Made by a program: the position numbers and the translations under genes. A stretch of 47,231 nucleotides of DNA from Candidatus Saccharimonadota bacterium (lineage in GTDB: Bacteria; Patescibacteriota; Saccharimonadia; Saccharimonadales; JACDFO01). The notes under the pieces are model-generated. The model was given only the letters and a program-made list of their open reading frames with translations, had not been told where the DNA came from and ran no database searches. Each line of letters opens with the position of its first letter. Within the stretch, counting starts at the first letter, position 1. This document shows positions 1 to 8,371 of this stretch, one piece after another. The stretch covers positions 1-47,231 of the forward strand of contig JACDFO010000002.1 in NCBI GenBank assembly GCA_013815785.1, in the 5' to 3' direction.

Positions 1-1298
1 GGATTTTGACCGATAACGTCCATCATGCGTGTCAAAGCGGCCGATGCGCTTGAAGCGTGAAAAGTCGATAATACTAAATGCCCGGTAAGCGCCGCCTGCA
101 AAGCAGTTTTAGCTGTATCCATATCACGAATTTCTCCAACCATGATAATATTCGGGTCTTGGCGCAACATGGCACGTAATCCTGCTGCAAAGGTCATGCC
201 GGCTTTTGGATTAACCTGGGTTTGATTTGCGCCTGGGATTTTATACTCAACCGGATCCTCGATCGTTGAAATATTGACTGCCGGCTTGTTAAGTAGGCTA
301 AGTATACTAAACAGGCTGGTGGATTTACCAGAACCAGTCGGTCCCGTCACCAAAACCATGCCATGGGGTTGCTTGATCGCCTTATTGATTGAATTGAGCG
401 AAAGGCCCCAATACCCGAGCTCTTCTAATGTGGCCGCCTGACTACCCTCGCTGAGAATACGCATAACAACCTTTTCACCTTCAGAAATTGGCAAGGTAGA
501 AACACGAAGCGCATACAAACCACTGCCAACTTGAATCTTAAATCGGCCGTCTTGTGGGGCTCGTCGTTCGTCAATCTTAAGATTGCTTAAGATTTTGATA
601 CGGGACACCAATGCACCGTGTACTTTTTTCGGTAGTTTGTTAGCTTCACGCAAAACACCGTCGACACGGTAGCGGACGATAATGTGGTTTTCTCTTGGCT
701 CAATGTGGATATCGCTAGCGCTGGAGCGAATAGCGTATTCAATGATAAGGTTGACTGTCTGGGCGATCGGCGAATCTTCGGCGAGGTCCTGCTCGTCAAT
801 CTCTTCAACCGTAGACTCTTCCTCATCTTCGCTAGAAACGACTTTGGTAATTTCGTTGCCCATACTGCCGCGGTATTGGTCTAGGGCAGACTGAATGCTA
901 CTTCTGGTTGCAATGTGGACTTTGATTTGCTCGCCAAGTTGTTTTTGCAAGAAGCTGACCGCCTGAATATCGTCAGGGTCTTCCATGGCCAAAAGCTTGG
1001 TCTTATCTTCTTCAACACCGAATAACACCACGTTGTACTGACGAGCGATTCGTTCGGGAATGAGCTTCAATACTTCGTGCTTGATCTCTTTTGGATTCAG
1101 CTCGACATATGGGACGTCGATTTCTTCAGCATATAGCTTGGTCAGATCTTTTTCATCTATCAGATTATTCTGAACAACTAAATCCTGCAGAGGTTTTTTC
1201 TCTGCGTCGCCTTGTTCGTGCAAGGAAGCTATCTGCTCGGGCGTGATACGATCAGCGTTTTTAAGCAGCTTCTCCACCAATGAATCTGATATGCGCAT
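1..1298 (-). CDS. pilB: Type IV pilus / type II secretion ATPase PilB (GspE family), C-terminus cut by window edge
   Basis: Cytoplasmic hexameric ATPase that powers pilus extension at the inner membrane. My reverse-strand translation gives about 432 residues from the ATG at 1298 and is still open at base 1. The N-terminal MshE/GspE-N region covers roughly residues 1-160. The ATPase domain shows the Walker A GPTGSGKST, the Asp box IEDPVEY, the Walker B region LRQDPNIIMVGEIRD and the His box GHLVLSTFHAS. The missing part is the end of the ATPase core and the C-terminal segment, which carries the four-Cys zinc motif in many PilB proteins. The gene is divergent from recA; other pil genes would be expected to the left. 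PilB is favoured over GspE because CPR bacteria carry type IV pili, but the two cannot be separated from this sequence. Confidence 0.93.
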   Translation of the reverse strand, partial: MRISDSLVEKLLKNADRITPEQIASLHEQGDAEKKPLQDLVVQNNLIDEKDLTKLYAEEIDVPYVELNPKEIKHEVLKLIPERIARQYNVVLFGVEEDKTKLLAMEDPDDIQAVSFLQKQLGEQIKVHIATRSSIQSALDQYRGSMGNEITKVVSSEDEEESTVEEIDEQDLAEDSPIAQTVNLIIEYAIRSSASDIHIEPRENHIIVRYRVDGVLREANKLPKKVHGALVSRIKILSNLKIDERRAPQDGRFKIQVGSGLYALRVSTLPISEGEKVVMRILSEGSQAATLEELGYWGLSLNSINKAIKQPHGMVLVTGPTGSGKSTSLFSILSLLNKPAVNISTIEDPVEYKIPGANQTQVNPKAGMTFAAGLRAMLRQDPNIIMVGEIRDMDTAKTALQAALTGHLVLSTFHASSASAALTRMMDVIGQN

Positions 1299-1427
1299 TT
1301 CACCACATTATATAAGAACTTGAGCATAAGCGGTAAAACAATTTTAAAAGCACGCTAAATCACGGGCGTAGATTTTGTTATACTGCATGGAGTAAATGAA
1401 ATAGGGTAGGGGAAGGAACATCTGTAC

Positions 1428-2459
1428 ATGGCAAGCACTAAAGACACTAAGACCGATTCCCAAAAAGAGAGCCAAAAAGAGGGAAAAAGCAAAGCACTGG
1501 GCTTGGCTCTAGAGACGATTGAGAAGCAATTTGGTAAGGGTTCAATCATGAAACTCGGTGATTCCTACAAAGCTGATATAGAAACGACCTCCACTGGTAG
1601 CTTGAGCCTTGATATCGCCCTAGGTGGCGGTATTCCAAAGGGACGTATAGTCGAAGTATATGGTCCGGAAAGTTCTGGTAAGACTACGCTCACCCTACAT
1701 GCGATCGCAGCTATTCAGAAGACAGGTGGCACGGCCGCGTTTATAGATGCCGAACATGCCCTAGACCCATCGTATGCCAAGCGGATTGGGGTAGATGTAG
1801 AGAACTTGCTGCTCAGCCAACCAGATAATGGTGAGCAGGCGCTCGAAATCGTAGAAACGCTAGTTCGTTCCAATGCGGTTGATTTAATTGTTGTTGACTC
1901 CGTTGCTGCACTGGTTCCTAGGGCAGAAATAGAAGGGGACATGGGTGACAGCCACATGGGCTTGCAGGCTCGTCTCATGAGCCAGGCACTTCGTAAACTC
2001 ACCGGTGTTATTAGCCGTTCACATACGACAGTTATCTTCATTAACCAGATTCGTATGAAGATTGGTGTCATGTTTGGTAATCCAGAAACGACCACCGGCG
2101 GTAACGCGTTAAAGTTCTACGCTTCAGTTCGTATGGATATTCGCCGTATTTCGCAAATCAAACAAGGTGAAGCGATTGTAGGTAACCGCACACGCGTCAA
2201 AGTTGTCAAAAACAAAGTAGCCCCACCATTCCGCCAAGCAGAGTTTGACATCATGTATAACGAAGGCATAAGCCGCTCCGGTGATGTGCTGGATTTGGGC
2301 ATCAAATATGAAATCGTTGAAAAGAGCGGAGCATGGCTGACATATGGTTCCCACAAAGTCTCTGGCCGTGAATCGATGCGTCAGTACCTGATAGAAAATC
2401 CGAAAGTCATGGAAGAAATTGCAGGCAAAGTCCGCGAAGCCGTAGAAAAGGAATCTTAG
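1428..2459 (+). CDS. recA: Recombinase RecA
   Basis: DNA-strand exchange ATPase for homologous recombination and SOS coprotease activity. The 343 residues match the usual family length. Walker A is GPESSGKTT near residue 76, followed by the conserved AFIDAEHALD, the Walker B stretch LIVVDSVAALVPRAEIEGD, loop L1 (MGLQARLMSQALRKL), and NQIRMKIGVMFGNPETTTGG leading into loop L2. A charged Lys/Glu/Ser-rich N-terminus precedes the core. The ATG follows GGGGAAGG at a good distance. A TATACT hexamer at 1379-1384 is a possible -10 box, without a convincing -35. A small ORF and recX follow on the same strand, the common recA-recX arrangement. Confidence 0.98.
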   Translation: MASTKDTKTDSQKESQKEGKSKALGLALETIEKQFGKGSIMKLGDSYKADIETTSTGSLSLDIALGGGIPKGRIVEVYGPESSGKTTLTLHAIAAIQKTGGTAAFIDAEHALDPSYAKRIGVDVENLLLSQPDNGEQALEIVETLVRSNAVDLIVVDSVAALVPRAEIEGDMGDSHMGLQARLMSQALRKLTGVISRSHTTVIFINQIRMKIGVMFGNPETTTGGNALKFYASVRMDIRRISQIKQGEAIVGNRTRVKVVKNKVAPPFRQAEFDIMYNEGISRSGDVLDLGIKYEIVEKSGAWLTYGSHKVSGRESMRQYLIENPKVMEEIAGKVREAVEKES

Positions 2460-2460
2460 G

Positions 2461-2676
2461 GTGGAAGGTCTAGATTTCCCAAATAGACTGTCATTAGAAC
2501 GACCAAGAACTCCATTAGATTCTGAACTTAGTACTACCGAATCAAATACGTGGACTAGAGTTAAGCTAGATGACGGCATGGACTCAATGTCTTGTTTTGA
2601 AGAACAATCTCCCCAGGGTGAAGTACTAGGCCGTGTTTGGGTTAGGCGTGGTGTGTTTGCTGAAGAAACGGAGTAG
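2461..2676 (+). CDS. Small hypothetical protein between recA and recX
   Basis: A 71-codon frame starts with GTG one base after the recA stop and ends five bases before the recX ATG, so it fills the gap exactly and could be translationally coupled to recA. The product is acidic and Ser/Glu-rich with no membrane segment, no Cys pair and no motif I recognise. No separate Shine-Dalgarno is visible. A longer antisense frame overlaps it, but that crosses recA and recX and is almost certainly a shadow. The fit between two conserved genes is the only real argument that it is expressed; it could also be spacer DNA open by chance. Confidence 0.4.
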   Translation: MEGLDFPNRLSLERPRTPLDSELSTTESNTWTRVKLDDGMDSMSCFEEQSPQGEVLGRVWVRRGVFAEETE

Positions 2677-2681
2677 TTTCT

Positions 2682-3290
2682 ATGAAAATTACTGCCATCA
2701 AGCAGCAAGTCAAACGTGCCGATAGGTACTCTATTTATGGTGATGAAAAGTATTTATTCTCCTTTTCCGAAGGCGAGTTGCTGGCTAGTGGAATAAGAAT
2801 TGGCCAGGAGCTCGACGAACAACGTCTTGAAGAGCTTAGAAACAAAGCGGTTGTCGATAAGGCGTATGACCGGGCCATAAATTTAATTTCCCGCCGTTTT
2901 AGAAGTGAGTGGGAGTTGCATGACTATTTAAAGCGCAAAGAGTACGATGGAAATGTTCGGGATAAAGTAGTTGACCAGCTGCGTGAGCGTGGTTATGTAA
3001 ACGACACAGATTTTGCAAAACGCTGGGTAGAGAATCGACGACTGCTTAAAAGTACGAGTAAGCGGCGTTTGAGCCAAGAACTCCACCAAAAACGTATCGC
3101 TGACGATATTATCAAAGAAGTGCTTGAAGCCGACGAAACCGATGAACTCGAAGTTCTAAAAGACTTAGTAGAGCGCAAACGTAAACAGACTAAATACCAA
3201 GATGATTTAAAACTAATGCAGTATCTTGCGCGTCAAGGTTTTTCATACGACTTGATAAAAGAATCTCTTACGACGCCATCGGAGCCGTAA
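2682..3290 (+). CDS. recX: Regulatory protein RecX
   Basis: Modulator that binds RecA filaments and limits their activity. The 202-residue product has the family's three-helix repeats: AYDRAINLISRRFRSEWEL with the Lys/Arg-rich continuation, then DQLRERGYVNDTDFAKRWVE (the hallmark RecX block) and SKRRLSQELHQKRIADDII. An N-terminal extension of about 60 residues (KRADRYSIYGDEKYLFSFSE) resembles the extension often fused to RecX in Gram-positive and CPR bacteria. Its 3' end overlaps the convergent PRC-barrel gene by 23 bp. Confidence 0.93.
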   Translation: MKITAIKQQVKRADRYSIYGDEKYLFSFSEGELLASGIRIGQELDEQRLEELRNKAVVDKAYDRAINLISRRFRSEWELHDYLKRKEYDGNVRDKVVDQLRERGYVNDTDFAKRWVENRRLLKSTSKRRLSQELHQKRIADDIIKEVLEADETDELEVLKDLVERKRKQTKYQDDLKLMQYLARQGFSYDLIKESLTTPSEP

Positions 3291-3795
3291 CTGCTGAACC
3301 AGCTCGGGTCGGTTTGAGAATTTCATTTATAACAATTTTTTTGCTGGTAATCTCGACGATATTGGTCCGATCAACACTTAATTGACCGTTGTTAAGACTC
3401 TTTAAGATCGAACGGCTTACATAAAGTTTCTGAATGTATAGCGTGGTACCATCGGCTGCAAAATCACTAACTTTACCGATTCGTTCTTTGCTAACCGTAT
3501 GCACAGGTTTACCTATCAGCTCAAATTTTAATTCTAAGATATCCTTAAGACGAACTAGTTCGTCTGGATCGGTCAGAGCATGATGATCATTCACTACCAG
3601 TCCTTGCGGTAGGACATCGCGAATTTCTTGGGAAAGGAGAATCATCTGTTTTTTTTCAAACCTGTCTTGACAGTAGAAACCTTCAATCTTCAGATTGTTA
3701 GGATTAATAATAACCCCGAGCGTCGTACCGACCGGCGCTCCGGTTTGCAGGGAAAGTACATCTTTTCCTAGTAAAGCCTCACTGAGTTGCAACAT
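3268..3795 (-). CDS. PRC-barrel domain protein
   Basis: Soluble 175-residue protein with two repeats of the PRC-barrel type. The first is about residues 3-80 (LSEALLGKDVLSLQTGAPVG...VIINPNNLKIEGF) and the second about residues 85-160 (ELIGKPVHTVSKERIGKVSDF...LYIQKLYVS). PRC barrels act as small protein- or RNA-binding modules, as in RimM and photosynthetic reaction centre subunit H; no enzymatic residues are expected. The C-terminal tail is short and Ala/Pro/Thr-rich. It is convergent with recX and divergent from tsaE. The exact role is unknown. Confidence 0.75.
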   Translation of the reverse strand: MLQLSEALLGKDVLSLQTGAPVGTTLGVIINPNNLKIEGFYCQDRFEKKQMILLSQEIRDVLPQGLVVNDHHALTDPDELVRLKDILELKFELIGKPVHTVSKERIGKVSDFAADGTTLYIQKLYVSRSILKSLNNGQLSVDRTNIVEITSKKIVINEILKPTRAGSAVTAPMAS

Positions 3796-3852
3796 GGTTT
3801 AAGTATAACGTAATTGCCAGCGTTGCTAACTAGGCTGTAACATATATCAGAT

Positions 3853-4320
3853 ATGAGTGAGAGCATGAACGTACAAACTGATGACGTAACGGCAACCGAG
3901 CAGCTCGGTAATAATATTGGCAGTAAGCTTCGAGGTGGGGAAGTAATCGAACTGATAAGCGACCTAGGTGGGGGCAAAACTACGTTTGTTCGTGGGCTTG
4001 CAAAGGGTGCAGGCAGTAAAGATCACGTATCTAGCCCGACTTTTACGGTTAGCAAGGTGTATAAATCCCCAAAGTTTGAAATTCATCATTTTGATTTTTA
4101 TCGCCTAAGTGAAGCAGGGGTTTTGGTGCACGAACTGCGTGATTTGCTGGGCGATTCAAAAGTGGTCGTGGTAATCGAATGGGGAGAAATTGTGCAGCAC
4201 GTATTACCAGATACACGCTTAACCATAGAGATAAACCAGACGGAGACTGAGGCAAGGGATTTTTACATGACATTCAGCCCTGCATTCAGCTATCTTTTAG
4301 GAAGTGGTGCTTCGAAATGA
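3853..4320 (+). CDS. tsaE: tRNA threonylcarbamoyladenosine biosynthesis ATPase TsaE
   Basis: ATPase needed with TsaB/TsaD to make t6A37 in ANN-decoding tRNAs. The 155-residue product carries the P-loop SDLGGGKTTFVRGLA (usual form GDLGAGKTT), SSPTFTVSKVY, the HFDFYRL block, and VVVIEWGEIV, the conserved W/E segment. ATG 3853 is used; an in-frame ATG at 3865 is an alternative because no Shine-Dalgarno decides between them. The stop overlaps the tsaB start by 4 bp (ATGA), so the two are translationally coupled. The tsaD gene is not in this window. Confidence 0.92.
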   Translation: MSESMNVQTDDVTATEQLGNNIGSKLRGGEVIELISDLGGGKTTFVRGLAKGAGSKDHVSSPTFTVSKVYKSPKFEIHHFDFYRLSEAGVLVHELRDLLGDSKVVVVIEWGEIVQHVLPDTRLTIEINQTETEARDFYMTFSPAFSYLLGSGASK

Positions 4321-4706
4321 TTATTCTGACCATCCGAACCGACAAACCTGAAGCTGAGCTAGGTTTGTATAAAGACGAAAAGCAGCTAGCATATGAAACC
4401 TGGGAAGCTCACCGCCGATTAGCAGAAACGCTCCACGCAAAGCTCAATAACTTACTTACGTTGCAAGGTTTGTCCTTACAACAGATACAAGGTATCGTGA
4501 TATATGAAGGACCGGGGAGTTTTACGGGCCTTCGAATCGGAATGTCGGTTGCTAATGCTCTTGCATATAGCCTGAGCATTCCCATAATTACTGCAAAAGA
4601 TAATTGGATTGAGTGGGGTATCAAGCGTTTGATGGCAGGTGAATCAGATAAGATCGCTATTCCTGAGTATGGTAAATTTGCAAATACCACTACCCCCAGA
4701 AAATGA
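4317..4706 (+). CDS. tsaB: Short TsaB, t6A biosynthesis partner protein
   Basis: TsaB is an ASKHA-fold scaffold that pairs with TsaD and TsaE. The diagnostic block YEGPGSFTGLRIGMSVANAL is present in the middle of this 129-residue product. Typical TsaB proteins run to about 220-230 residues. Here the reading frame ends after the first lobe, with a hydrophilic tail (KFANTTTPRK), so the second lobe is missing. No remnant of it is seen in the following 120 bp, which instead hold a promoter. Reduced TsaB proteins fit CPR genome economy, and the remaining half carries the TsaD interface. Coupled to tsaE by a 4-bp overlap. Confidence 0.88.
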   Translation: MIILTIRTDKPEAELGLYKDEKQLAYETWEAHRRLAETLHAKLNNLLTLQGLSLQQIQGIVIYEGPGSFTGLRIGMSVANALAYSLSIPIITAKDNWIEWGIKRLMAGESDKIAIPEYGKFANTTTPRK

Positions 4707-4737
4707 GTATTAAACACAACGTTTAAGCATAATGGGC

Positions 4738-4765
4738 TTGACAATTTAACAGAGGAGACTATAGT
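4738..4765 (+). promoter_or_regulatory. Sigma-70-type promoter for the small exported protein and sortase
   Basis: TTGACA (4738-4743), a 16-bp spacer and TATAGT (4760-4765), about 60 bp before the ATG at 4826. The expected start point leaves a 5' UTR of roughly 55 nt. A short palindrome TTAAAC-ACAAC-GTTTAA just upstream (about 4709-4726) may end tsaB transcription. Confidence 0.7.
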
Positions 4766-4825
4766 CAATTCTGTAGTATTTATTAACAACAAAAAACAAC
4801 CCAAAAATCAAAAAAGGAAATATAA

Positions 4826-5050
4826 ATGAAAACTAAAAGATTGGCCGAATTTGGCTTGTCCTTATCGCTCAGCATGTCATCGCTTCTGGTCGTTGCTGTA
4901 CCGAAGGTTCATGCATCACCACTTGATCTAAGTAATGGTTTTGTATCGATTATCACTAATCCAAAAATTACTATGGTTGCAACATTGTTAGCTAGTGGTG
5001 TGCTCTTAGTAATAGCTCGTCGCTATAATCATGTAAACGCTAGACGCTAA
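4826..5050 (+). CDS. Small exported/membrane protein next to sortase
   Basis: 74 residues with a clear signal peptide: KTKR, a hydrophobic stretch, and a likely cleavage after VHA near residue 31. A mature stretch of about 17 residues follows, then a second hydrophobic helix (TMVATLLASGVLLVIA) and a basic tail (RRYNHVNARR). This is the layout of a sortase substrate, but there is no LPxTG. The residues before the helix (TNPKIT) only loosely recall class B NPQTN-like signals. It has an AAAGGAAAT ribosome site and its own consensus promoter, and lies 24 bp before the sortase gene. Function unknown. Confidence 0.7.
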   Translation: MKTKRLAEFGLSLSLSMSSLLVVAVPKVHASPLDLSNGFVSIITNPKITMVATLLASGVLLVIARRYNHVNARR

Positions 5051-5074
5051 AAAACTAAAATAAAGATTAAAAAT

Positions 5075-6073
5075 ATGCCAGAGGGCAAACGGATAGAGTC
5101 AGATAGTTCATCATTAGCGGCCAGATCCAGAGGTATCGACCGATCTGTTCGATTTGTGCATCGTCCTTCAGTGCAGCCACCCAAGCTTCGTTCAATGGAC
5201 GGTATCAGTTTAGTTACGTCTCCGCTTAGTCATGGTCTGAATGTTTCTAAACCTCCACCCCAACCTTTAATGATTAAAAAGGTAGTTTCTGGTACGGATG
5301 CAAAACCAAGGCTTGCTCACGTAATGAAACCAGCTTTACCAAGACAGAGTCGTTCAGTAGTACTAACCCGGCAGATGGTGCAGAAAAAGCCAAAAAAACG
5401 CATACCGCACGTATCGCATCGTAGCGGTGTATCCGCTTTGCTCGTTATGATGGCTGTCGCGGTATTTGCAAGCGGCTCCTTCGTGGCTTACATGGGCTGG
5501 AATACTCACAAAAAAGCAGCTGCCCAAGCTGAAGTATTGTCGAGAAGTACTGATAATAAAAATAGTGGCGACGTGCCAGCCGAAGACGCAGTAGATGCCG
5601 ACATTCTAAAAGCCTATCAAGTGTCGCCAGCTTCACCTCGGGTTATCAAGATTCCACGTTTGAAAATTGATGCCCGTGTTAAGCCTCTAAGTCTCAAAGA
5701 CTCTGGGGACCTGATGGCTCCAGATAATATCAATGATGTCGGGTGGTATGATGGCAGTTCAAAACCTGGCGAGAATGGTGCTGTTCTCGTAGATGGTCAC
5801 GTACAAGGACCCACAAAGCCGGGAGTATTTTATCGACTAACCAATTTGAAAGAAGGCGACACGGTTGAAATCGAGCGTGGCGACGGCAAGCTAATTACTT
5901 ACAAAGTTGTAATGACAGAATCCGTCGACCAAGATAAAGTAAACATGACAAAAGCGCTTACCAGTATTGACCCAAGCAAGCCCGGACTTAATCTTATAAC
6001 GTGCACGGGACGGTACGATGTTCGCACCAATAAGTATGAACAACGTCTGATTATCTACACCGTACAGCAGTAA
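5075..6073 (+). CDS. Sortase family transpeptidase with long N-terminal region
   Basis: Membrane-bound cysteine transpeptidase. Of 332 residues, about the first 120 are a basic, Pro/Ser-rich cytoplasmic tail. A single membrane helix follows (LLVMMAVAVFASGSFVAYMG, about residues 123-142) and then an external sortase domain from about residue 190. Catalytic residues visible are His in VLVDGHVQGP, Cys in NLITCTGRYD and Arg in KYEQRLIIY. The TLxTC-like motif and the GVFYRLTNLKEGD block fit the class E/D-like sortases of Actinobacteria and CPR. The long tail before the helix is unusual. It is co-transcribed with the small exported protein upstream, a possible partner or substrate. Confidence 0.9.
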   Translation: MPEGKRIESDSSSLAARSRGIDRSVRFVHRPSVQPPKLRSMDGISLVTSPLSHGLNVSKPPPQPLMIKKVVSGTDAKPRLAHVMKPALPRQSRSVVLTRQMVQKKPKKRIPHVSHRSGVSALLVMMAVAVFASGSFVAYMGWNTHKKAAAQAEVLSRSTDNKNSGDVPAEDAVDADILKAYQVSPASPRVIKIPRLKIDARVKPLSLKDSGDLMAPDNINDVGWYDGSSKPGENGAVLVDGHVQGPTKPGVFYRLTNLKEGDTVEIERGDGKLITYKVVMTESVDQDKVNMTKALTSIDPSKPGLNLITCTGRYDVRTNKYEQRLIIYTVQQ

Positions 6074-6077
6074 TTTG

Positions 6078-6107
6078 TTGACCGTGTTGCTAATAAAAGC
6101 GTATTAT
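6078..6107 (+). promoter_or_regulatory. Promoter upstream of rny
   Basis: TTGACC (6078-6083), an 18-bp spacer and TATTAT (6102-6107). This implies a leader of about 130 nt before the rny ATG at 6248, longer than most leaders in this window, which could hold RNA-level control of RNase Y. AAAGGAAAA lies just before the ATG. Confidence 0.55.
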
Positions 6108-6247
6108 TTAAGTAGGATTTTCCGTCTTTTTGGGAGTGAAGTCCGTCTGATTGTTACAAATTTTTGAAATTCTAAAATACAACCCTGGCTAATGAAGTGA
6201 TAGTGATCGCCAAATGGGGCGTATTTTGGTACTGAAAGGAAAAATAT

Positions 6248-7762
6248 ATGGATCCAATTACCTTGGTACTCGCCGTGGCTGGTATCGCTATTGGGTTTGG
6301 TGCGAACCAAACCATTACAAAGAAAAAACTTGGCAGCGCAGAAGAAGCAGTCGAGAAAGAACTCAAAAAAGCCAAAAAAGAAGCTGACAAAGCAATTAGT
6401 GAAGCTCGCGAAGAAGCTGCTCAGCTAGCCGAAGGTGCTCGCAAAGATGAAACCAACCGGCGCAAAGAAATAAAAGAGATTGAGCAGCGTTTGCTGGACC
6501 GCCAGGTTTCGTTAGATAAAAAGTTGGACGAAATTGACAAACGAGCCGAAGGTTTACGCAAAGGCGAAGACGAGGTTGAGGCGCTGAAGAATGAGATACG
6601 TGATATTCGCGGTAAACAACAGGAAAAATTAGAAAAGATTGCCAAGCTGAGTAAATCCGATGCTGCTGACAAGCTTATGCAAATGACAGAGCGCGATATC
6701 CGTAATGATATGACAGGTTTGATTAACAAGCTCCAAAACGAAGCCAAAGATTTGGCAGAAGAAAAAGCGGGCGCGATCATCGTAGAAGCCATGGAACGTA
6801 TGGCAAGCGAAGTTACAGCCGAACGTACAGTTACGGCCGTGAAGCTGGAAGATGAGGAGATGAAGGGTCGTATTATCGGCAAAGAAGGCCGTAACATTCA
6901 GGCCTTACAACGAGCCACTGGTGTCGATATTATGGTCGACGATACACCTGGAATGATTATCTTAAGCTCGTTCGACCCGGTTCGCCGCGAAGTTGCCCGG
7001 CAATCACTAGAGCTGCTGCTTAAAGACGGGCGTGTACACCCTGGTCGCATAGAAGAAGTGGTTGAAAAGGCTCAGAAGAACGTTCAAAAAGAAGTTACTC
7101 GGGCCGGCGAAGACGCTGCGCGAGAAGTCGGCATTATTGGTATTCCACGCGAAATTATCGAACTGCTCGGCGAGCTTAAGTTCCGTACATCTTACGGCCA
7201 AAACGTGCTCAAGCACAGCACGGAAATGGCGCACATCGCCGGTATTATCGCCGAAGAAGTTGGCGCAAACGTAAAAACCGCAAAATACGCAGCCCTCGTG
7301 CACGATCTGGGTAAGGCTTTAACACACAAAGTAGAAGGCAAACATCACCACATCAGCGGGGAAATGCTACGCAAGTACGGTGCACCTGAAGAAGTTGCAT
7401 TAGCAGCAGAGCAGCATCATGATGACGTCGAGGCAACCTCAACCGAAGCTATCATCATCCGTGTCGTGGATGCCATCAGCGCGGCCCGTCCAGGAGCACG
7501 CAATGTGAGCGCAGAGAACTTTGCAGAACGAATGAAGGACCTAGAAAATGTGGCCAACGGCTTCCCGGGAATCGATAAGTCTTACGCTATCAGCGCCGGC
7601 CGTGAAATCCGGGTGTTCGTTAAGCCCGGTCAGATAGATGACCTTAGCGCCATCAAACTGGCCCGTGACATAGCAACCAAGATTGAAGCTAGCATGCAGT
7701 ACCCCGGCACGATCAAGGTGAACGTTATCCGCGAAACCCGCGCCATAGAGTTCGCCAAGTAA
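6248..7762 (+). CDS. rny: Ribonuclease Y
   Basis: Membrane-tethered endoribonuclease that starts mRNA decay. The 504 residues match the family's usual ~510-520. An N-terminal membrane helix (ITLVLAVAGIAIGFGANQTI) is followed by a long Lys/Glu/Ala coiled coil (about residues 25-190), a KH domain (GRIIGKEGRNIQALQRATGV) and an HD domain (HSTEMAHIAGII...ALVHDLGKAL...HHISGE...AEQHHDD) carrying the metal-binding His/Asp residues. It heads a run with a CYTH protein (6-bp gap) and ymdB; rny-ymdB adjacency is conserved across many bacteria. Confidence 0.97.
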   Translation: MDPITLVLAVAGIAIGFGANQTITKKKLGSAEEAVEKELKKAKKEADKAISEAREEAAQLAEGARKDETNRRKEIKEIEQRLLDRQVSLDKKLDEIDKRAEGLRKGEDEVEALKNEIRDIRGKQQEKLEKIAKLSKSDAADKLMQMTERDIRNDMTGLINKLQNEAKDLAEEKAGAIIVEAMERMASEVTAERTVTAVKLEDEEMKGRIIGKEGRNIQALQRATGVDIMVDDTPGMIILSSFDPVRREVARQSLELLLKDGRVHPGRIEEVVEKAQKNVQKEVTRAGEDAAREVGIIGIPREIIELLGELKFRTSYGQNVLKHSTEMAHIAGIIAEEVGANVKTAKYAALVHDLGKALTHKVEGKHHHISGEMLRKYGAPEEVALAAEQHHDDVEATSTEAIIIRVVDAISAARPGARNVSAENFAERMKDLENVANGFPGIDKSYAISAGREIRVFVKPGQIDDLSAIKLARDIATKIEASMQYPGTIKVNVIRETRAIEFAK

Positions 7763-7768
7763 CGAACT

Positions 7769-8371
7769 ATGCAGACTGAGATTGAAGCAAAATTCTTACA
7801 TGTCAATCATAATGATATTCGTGAGAGACTAAATAACCTTGGTGCAATTTGTGAGCAGCCTATGAGGCTAATGAGAAGGGTGATGTTAGATCATGCAGAT
7901 CAACGTTATCAACGGGGCAATCAAGCTGAGCGATTACGCGTGCGTGACGAAGGAGACAAGGTAACAGTTACATACAAGGCTTCGAACGAAACAAATTACC
8001 CGTATGAGGTTGAAGCGCGAGTTAATTCATTTGATGAGATGGGTAAGCTACTTAAAGCCCTCGGCTTTGTTGAATATAGTTTTCAAGAATCAAAACGAGA
8101 AACCTGGCATTACAAAAATGTTGAAATCGTTTTAGATGAATGGCCATGGCTTGATCAATATATTGAAATAGAAGGCAAAAGCGAAAAAGATATTAAGAAT
8201 GTAGCTGAAAAATTGGGTTTCGATTGGAAGGATTCTAAATATGGTAGCGTCGATACTGCTTATATGCAGCAATACCCAGGTATGAAAGTAACTGAATCAA
8301 TCGGTGATTTATCTAATGTATGTTTCAATGAACCTTTACCTCAGTATCTAATTGATCGGCAAAGAAAATGA
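7769..8371 (+). CDS. CYTH domain protein (class IV adenylate cyclase / triphosphatase family)
   Basis: 200-residue CYTH triphosphate-tunnel protein. The signature ExExK appears as EIEAKF at the N-terminus. The tunnel-lining Arg/Lys/Glu positions are seen in RLRVRDEGDKVTVTYKA, YEVEARV, KRETWHYKNVEIVLDEWPWL and YIEIEGKSEKD. The family hydrolyses inorganic or thiamine triphosphate, or cyclises ATP; the sequence alone does not say which. It overlaps ymdB by 4 bp and sits 6 bp after rny, so one transcript probably joins an RNase, a triphosphate enzyme and a cyclic-phosphodiesterase homologue. About the last 30 residues extend past the core. Confidence 0.85.
   Translation: MQTEIEAKFLHVNHNDIRERLNNLGAICEQPMRLMRRVMLDHADQRYQRGNQAERLRVRDEGDKVTVTYKASNETNYPYEVEARVNSFDEMGKLLKALGFVEYSFQESKRETWHYKNVEIVLDEWPWLDQYIEIEGKSEKDIKNVAEKLGFDWKDSKYGSVDTAYMQQYPGMKVTESIGDLSNVCFNEPLPQYLIDRQRK

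Noticed and set aside
2124..2708. 194-codon antisense frame across the end of recA and the recA-recX gap
   Set aside because: It lies mostly antisense to conserved recA, has no ribosome site, and its translation has no recognisable domain.
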